In this document: positions 6,331 through 9,908 of the stretch, piece after piece
Layout: each line of letters begins with the position of its first letter
Numbering within the stretch: position 1 is the first letter of the stretch
Assembly (NCBI GenBank): GCA_003646355.1
Contig: QNFO01000025.1
Coordinates: 1 to 9,908 of the forward strand
Length of the DNA: 9,908 nt
Direction: 5' to 3'
Source of the DNA: Gammaproteobacteria bacterium
GTDB taxonomy: Bacteria > Pseudomonadota > Gammaproteobacteria > Pseudomonadales > Porticoccaceae
Made by a program: the position numbers and the translations under genes
Notes under the pieces: generated by a model
Databases searched by the model: none
Told to the model about the DNA's origin: nothing
Seen by the model: only the letters and a program-made list of their open reading frames with translations

Positions 6331-6359
6331 ATGCGCCTTATTTTGTGATTATTGCGCAT
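6331..6359. repeat. Inverted repeat over the dioxygenase ribosome-binding site
   Basis: ATGCGC (6331-6336) and GCGCAT (6354-6359) form a perfect 6-bp dyad with 17 bases between. In the minus-strand message the AAGG ribosome-binding site lies at the edge of the loop. One arm ends in an ATG that is read in another frame and meets TGA at once (ATGTGA). It might mildly affect translation initiation; it may also be incidental. Confidence 0.3.
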
Positions 6360-6390
6360 CCTGCAAAGTGGAGTCCTACATTAACTTTAG

Positions 6391-6423
6391 TGAAAATATA
6401 CCGGGGCTGCTTACCAACCCCGG
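6391..6423 (-). terminator. Probable terminator of the DUF1145-like gene
   Basis: A perfect 6-bp GC stem (CCGGGG at 6401-6406, CCCCGG at 6418-6423) with an 11-base loop starts 14 bases past the stop of the small membrane protein gene. On the minus strand it is followed by TATATTTTCA, a modest U-rich tail. It would separate that gene from the dioxygenase unit. Confidence 0.5.
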
Positions 6424-6436
6424 CATACGATTTAAC

Positions 6437-6703
6437 TTAGTTTTTTTCTTGCTTAAAAATTGGCAGCCAATAGAAAAAGCCCACCAAAATCACCATTACC
6501 GCATCCATGATTCCCGCCTTGCCGCAAGCGCGTAACTTACCCTGCACCAATAACAACTCACCGAGATGGGCGAAGAAAACAAAGACGCCAGCCCATAGCA
6601 TATATTGATTCCATTCCCCTGGCAGCGAGCCAAATAATGCCAGCAAGGGCAGCGCCCAAAAGCCGAGGGTGAGGTATTTACCGAGGGTTAAAAAAGTCTG
6701 CAT
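6437..6703 (-). CDS. Small inner-membrane protein, DUF1145-like (YhhL type)
   Basis: An 88-residue membrane protein, almost entirely hydrophobic. Hydrophobic segments lie at about 10-27 (LTLGFWALPLLALFGSLPG follows a GK), 33-53 (YMLWAGVFVFFAHLGELLL) and 66-82 (DAVMVILVGFFYWLPIF), with a short charged tail. The order GK-hydrophobic-LPxP-like turn, then AHLxELLL, a basic linker and GFFYWLPI resembles DUF1145 proteins such as E. coli YhhL in length and layout. This is a pattern match from memory, not an alignment. The start is well supported: AGGAGA (6710-6715) lies 6 bases before the ATG. Function is unknown. It is probably transcribed alone, with a probable terminator downstream and a 199-bp gap upstream. 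Confidence 0.7.
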   Translation of the reverse strand: MQTFLTLGKYLTLGFWALPLLALFGSLPGEWNQYMLWAGVFVFFAHLGELLLVQGKLRACGKAGIMDAVMVILVGFFYWLPIFKQEKN

Positions 6704-6741
6704 AAGTGTTCTCCTATAATTCTAATGACTGTAATAAGGGT

Positions 6742-6762
6742 GCGTCTTGCTGGGGAAGATGC
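6742..6762. repeat. Stem-loop in the gap upstream of the DUF1145-like gene
   Basis: GCGTCTT (6742-6748) and AAGATGC (6756-6762) form a 7-bp stem with one G-U pair around GCTGGGG. The 199-bp gap 6704-6902 otherwise holds no reading frame, RNA gene or clear promoter that I can support. The hairpin has no U run. Confidence 0.25.
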
Positions 6763-6902
6763 GCGTGATACCCCGCACAAACCCAGCCTGACAAGATTAA
6801 ACCGTGGCGAAGTGTAGCAATACCCTCCATATCCGACAATCATACTCACCCGGTCTAACAAGGAGTGAATGAAAAATCGTCTTTTTTGGAGGGGAGGGGA
6901 TA

Positions 6903-7616
6903 TCAGTCCTTTTCAATAACGGGCCGCGACCAGACTAAAAAGCAGAGAGTAGATATCCCCGAGGCACCAAATATCATACACATCACCAGTATTTGGTAGC
7001 GCGCCGCCACCAGCGGTGAAACCCCGGACAGTATTTGCCCGGTCATCATGCCCGGCAAGGAAACCAGGCCGACGGCGAACAGGGAATTAATAATGGGAAT
7101 AAACGCCGCCCGGCAGGCAATATTACGCGCCTCCAGCCATTCAACACCGCGCCCAGTTTCGGCGTACAAACGCTCGGCAGCCAGACTGACCGCATTCATG
7201 GCATTGGCAAAGATCATGCCCGCCAGCGGGATGAGATAACGCGCGCTGTACCAGGGATCAAGCCTGAGCACCCCCTGGGTAACGAGTATTAGCACCAGAC
7301 CGCCACCCAGTCCAATAGCCAACAAAGCTCGCTTATAGAGTAAACGCCGGTGCTCTTTGATGCTGCCCAGACCTATCCAGCTAGCGGCAAAGACCATCAC
7401 CGACAGAACCAACACCACAACCAGGCTACTATCCGATTCGAAAATAAAGCTGAGAAAATAACCCACTAAAAGCAACTGGCCGAGCATGCGGATAACAGCG
7501 TAGAGGGCATTGCCCGGCCCCAGCGACCACTTGAACATCATCACCAACACCACTGCGACAGGGATAAATGCCAGTGACAAGCTCGCCAGTGACAGGGTTT
7601 CAACGCTGTTATTCAT
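6903..7616 (-). CDS. fetB: FetB/UPF0014 family ABC transporter permease (putative iron export)
   Basis: A 237-residue polytopic inner-membrane protein with about seven hydrophobic segments. Two family signatures are clear: IPLAGMIFANAMNAVSLAAER (129-149) and, after IPIINSLFAVGL, SLPGMMTGQILSGVSPLVAARYQI (186-209). E. coli FetB pairs with the ATPase FetA and is implicated in iron export and resistance to oxidative stress; plant homologues such as ALS3 act in aluminium tolerance. No ATPase gene lies beside it here: the next upstream gene is an oxidoreductase, 42 bases away, and downstream is a gap. GGAAG just before the ATG is a fair ribosome-binding site. It is somewhat shorter than the E. coli protein, mainly at the termini. 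The family is certain; the iron substrate is inferred. Confidence 0.88.
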   Translation of the reverse strand: MNNSVETLSLASLSLAFIPVAVVLVMMFKWSLGPGNALYAVIRMLGQLLLVGYFLSFIFESDSSLVVVLVLSVMVFAASWIGLGSIKEHRRLLYKRALLAIGLGGGLVLILVTQGVLRLDPWYSARYLIPLAGMIFANAMNAVSLAAERLYAETGRGVEWLEARNIACRAAFIPIINSLFAVGLVSLPGMMTGQILSGVSPLVAARYQILVMCMIFGASGISTLCFLVWSRPVIEKD

Positions 7617-7632
7617 GGTCTTCCATTCTCAA

Positions 7633-7653
7633 AACCATCGCAGACAACCATCG
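7633..7653. repeat. Short direct repeat between the oxidoreductase and fetB genes
   Basis: AACCATCG occurs at 7633-7640 and again at 7646-7653 in the 42-base gap upstream of fetB. It has no recognised role and may be chance. Confidence 0.2.
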
Positions 7654-7658
7654 TAAAG

Positions 7659-9908
7659 CTATTTTTCAAGCCGCTCAGGCTCCTGAATGTTAACGACCCG
7701 AACTTGCTCCGGGTCGGCGGACTCACCCTTCAACTGCTTCATTAAAGCCATGCCTCGGCGCTGAACAGTCGTGATATTAGCTTCTTTTACGTGACCAAAG
7801 CCCCGCATAAAATAGGGTAAACCTGCTATTTCAATAGCAACAGCTAAGGTCTCTGGTGACGTGTTTGGCACCGATAGTGCGGACAACAACTGATCGACCT
7901 GCCGTTCGTAATCGCCAATCAGAGAGCGTTCCAGCTTGCGCTCCTCGCTGCGGCCAAAGACATCCAGCGCCGTACCGCGTAGAAACTTTAATTTAGCCAG
8001 CACACGAAAGGCCGGTAACATCCACGGGCCGAACTCGCGCTTAATCAGGTATCCCGTTTCAGGGTCACGCTTCGATATCAGTGGCGGTGCCAAATGAAAA
8101 GTCAGTTTATAATCGCCGTCAAACTGCTGATTTAAAGACTCAGCAAACTCACCACCGGTGTAGAGTCGCGCCACTTCGTACTCATCTTTGTAGGCCAGCA
8201 GCTTGTGGTAATTGCGCGCTACACTTTTTGTCAGCGCCAGCTCAGCGGCACCGAGCTTTTGTTCCACCGTCTTCACCTTATCGACCAGTGCTTGATAACG
8301 CCGCGCATAGGCCCGGTTCTGATACTTGCCTAATTCGGTGGCGCGATAGGAAACGATGTCGTCCAATGTTTCAGCTTCCGCGTTTTGCTCCGCCGCTGTC
8401 AGCGTATCTAGACCCGCAAGGTCTTTCACTTTACCGGGTTGCTCGGCCAAACGTCGGCCCCATAAAAAGGCCTGTAAATTCGCCTCGACAGCAACGCCGT
8501 TCAAACGAATAGCTTCTTCCAGGGCACCCTTACCGAGGGGCAGCAAGCCTTTCTGCCAGGCAAAGCCGAGTAAAATCAGATTGCTGGTCATGGCATCACC
8601 GAGCAAAGCCGTACCCAGTACCGAGGCATCAAAAAAGTGGGCATCTCGGGTCGCCGCGCCGATCACCTGCTCCATCGCCTGCTCGGGAAAAGGCGCATCG
8701 GGGTCCTGGGTAAAATCAGCCGTGGGCGAACCGTGATTATTGACGATAGCCACCGCCGCCGAACTATCGAGGCAGGCCAGTGAAGCCTCGGCCGAAGACA
8801 CCACCATGTCGGCACCGAGCATTAACTGCCCCTTGCCGGCGGGCACTCTCACTCCATGAATGTCAGCCTGATTTTTCGCGATACGCACATGGCTGCTTAC
8901 CGCACCGAACTTTTGCGCCAGCCCGGTTTGGGTCAAGACAGCAACGCCCTTGCCTTCAATGTGAGCCGCCATGCCAATAATTGAGCCGATGGTTAACACG
9001 CCCATGCCGCCAACACCGGTGAGCAGAATATTATAGGGCTCGCTGAGCTCATCGCCACAGCTTGGCGGTGCGGGTAGTTCGGGGAAGTTTTGCTCGGTCG
9101 ATACGGCCAGCGCTTTGTGCAAAGTCGCGCCCGTCACCGTGACAAAGCTCGGGCAAAAGCCTTTCAAACAGGAGTAGTCTTTATTGCAGGCGTTTTGATC
9201 AATCACCCGCTTGCGGCCAAGTTCCGTTTCTTTCGGCGCCACGGCAAGGCAGTTCGATTGCACGCCGCAATCGCCACAGCCTTCGCAGACACTCGCATTA
9301 ATAAAGACGCGCTTGTCGGGGTCTTCCAACAGGCCTCGCTTGCGACGGCGGCGTTTTTCGGTGGCGCAGGTTTGTTCGTAAATAATCACGCTGGTGCCAT
9401 CCAGCTTGCGCAGGGCTTTCTGTATCGCCGTAAAGTTGTCGCGATGGTCAACACTCAGCCCTTCGAATTTGGGGAAGTCGCGAGCATATTTTTCTGGCAG
9501 ATCACTGACCACAGCAATGCGTTTAACACCCTCGCCCTTGAGCTGATAGACCATCTGTTCAACCGTCAAACTGCCGTCGACATGCTGGCCGCCGGTCATT
9601 GCCACCGCATCGTTATAAAGAATTTTATAGGTGATATTGGCGCCGGAGGCGATGGCCGCACGGATGGCAAGAATGCCCGAGTGGAAATAAGTGCCGTCAC
9701 CAATATTCTGGAAAACGTGCCGGGTATTGGTGAACGGCGCCTGACCTATCCACGATGCACCTTCACCGCCCATTTGGGTAAAAGTCTCGGTGTCGCGATC
9801 CATCCAGGTGACCATAAAGTGGCAGCCGATACCGGCCAGGGCGCGGCTGCCTTCGGGGACTTTGGTCGAGGTATTGTGGGGGCAGCCAGCACAAAACCAG
9901 GGCTTGCG
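7659..9908 (-). CDS. Fused indolepyruvate:ferredoxin oxidoreductase, C-terminal two-thirds (5' end outside the window)
   Basis: The frame is open to the right edge; 749 residues are visible of an enzyme usually near 1,150. It converts aryl pyruvates such as indolepyruvate and CoA to aryl-acetyl-CoA and CO2, passing electrons to ferredoxin, late in aromatic amino acid breakdown. The visible part (residue 1 at base 9908) starts KPWFCAGCPHNTSTKVPEGS. The thiamine diphosphate motif is GDG (70-72) through YNDAVAMTGG (about 98-107). A 2x4Fe-4S ferredoxin-type cysteine cluster follows (208, 211, 214, 220, 241, 247, 252). Next is the gamma-subunit-like domain LLTGVGGMGVLTIGSIIG (about 295-312), then the long C-terminal region typical of the proteobacterial fusion. 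An internal ATG at 9815 is not the start, because conserved sequence continues upstream of it. The fetB gene follows after 42 bases. Confidence 0.95.
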   Translation of the reverse strand, partial: RKPWFCAGCPHNTSTKVPEGSRALAGIGCHFMVTWMDRDTETFTQMGGEGASWIGQAPFTNTRHVFQNIGDGTYFHSGILAIRAAIASGANITYKILYNDAVAMTGGQHVDGSLTVEQMVYQLKGEGVKRIAVVSDLPEKYARDFPKFEGLSVDHRDNFTAIQKALRKLDGTSVIIYEQTCATEKRRRRKRGLLEDPDKRVFINASVCEGCGDCGVQSNCLAVAPKETELGRKRVIDQNACNKDYSCLKGFCPSFVTVTGATLHKALAVSTEQNFPELPAPPSCGDELSEPYNILLTGVGGMGVLTIGSIIGMAAHIEGKGVAVLTQTGLAQKFGAVSSHVRIAKNQADIHGVRVPAGKGQLMLGADMVVSSAEASLACLDSSAAVAIVNNHGSPTADFTQDPDAPFPEQAMEQVIGAATRDAHFFDASVLGTALLGDAMTSNLILLGFAWQKGLLPLGKGALEEAIRLNGVAVEANLQAFLWGRRLAEQPGKVKDLAGLDTLTAAEQNAEAETLDDIVSYRATELGKYQNRAYARRYQALVDKVKTVEQKLGAAELALTKSVARNYHKLLAYKDEYEVARLYTGGEFAESLNQQFDGDYKLTFHLAPPLISKRDPETGYLIKREFGPWMLPAFRVLAKLKFLRGTALDVFGRSEERKLERSLIGDYERQVDQLLSALSVPNTSPETLAVAIEIAGLPYFMRGFGHVKEANITTVQRRGMALMKQLKGESADPEQVRVVNIQEPERLEK

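Noticed and set aside
8081..8980. Plus-strand frames opposite the oxidoreductase gene
   Set aside because: They are antisense to a strongly conserved enzyme and have low-complexity Pro/Arg-rich translations.
1..9908. CRISPR arrays, tRNA genes, insertion sequences, toxin-antitoxin or phage-defence genes
   Set aside because: I looked for regularly spaced repeats, cloverleaf-like segments, terminal inverted repeats and typical protein motifs on both strands and found none.

Overview
The window reads like a stretch of a marine or aquatic gammaproteobacterial chromosome, perhaps of the Cellvibrionales/Spongiibacteraceae kind. This placement rests on the gene set and on YgiQ closely resembling the E. 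coli protein; it is an inference, not a measured taxonomy. I see no tRNA or rRNA gene, CRISPR array, insertion sequence, phage gene or integrase. Most of the content is conserved chromosomal housekeeping and envelope genes.

Layout, left to right. The 3' end of a plus-strand CoxE-like VWA gene (3-263) is followed by a bidirectional terminator (304-336). A minus-strand TorF-type putative porin (391-1137) and a plus-strand small secreted protein (1509-1838) diverge from a 371-bp AT-rich control region. The minus-strand ygiQ radical SAM gene (1863-4001) converges on the small gene. Next, all on the minus strand, are an alginate-export-type outer-membrane protein (4100-5392) downstream of a phytanoyl-CoA-dioxygenase-family gene (5461-6327), a DUF1145-like two-helix membrane protein (6437-6703), a FetB-type permease (6903-7616), and the 3' two-thirds of a fused indolepyruvate:ferredoxin oxidoreductase gene (7659 to the window edge).

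The most informative signal is regulatory. Upstream of the TorF-type porin, on its strand, lies a near-consensus sigma-54 promoter (1234-1250). Two 17-bp dyad elements, 40 bp apart and centred about 118 and 158 bp upstream of the predicted transcription start, resemble NtrC enhancer sites. This is classic enhancer-promoter geometry and suggests that the porin responds to nitrogen limitation or to another sigma-54 activator.

The dioxygenase and the outer-membrane channel look like one two-gene unit with an intergenic hairpin, and their joint substrate is unknown. FetB follows the oxidoreductase gene by 42 bp with no fetA ATPase gene visible. I see no evidence for a wholly new defence or mobile system here.
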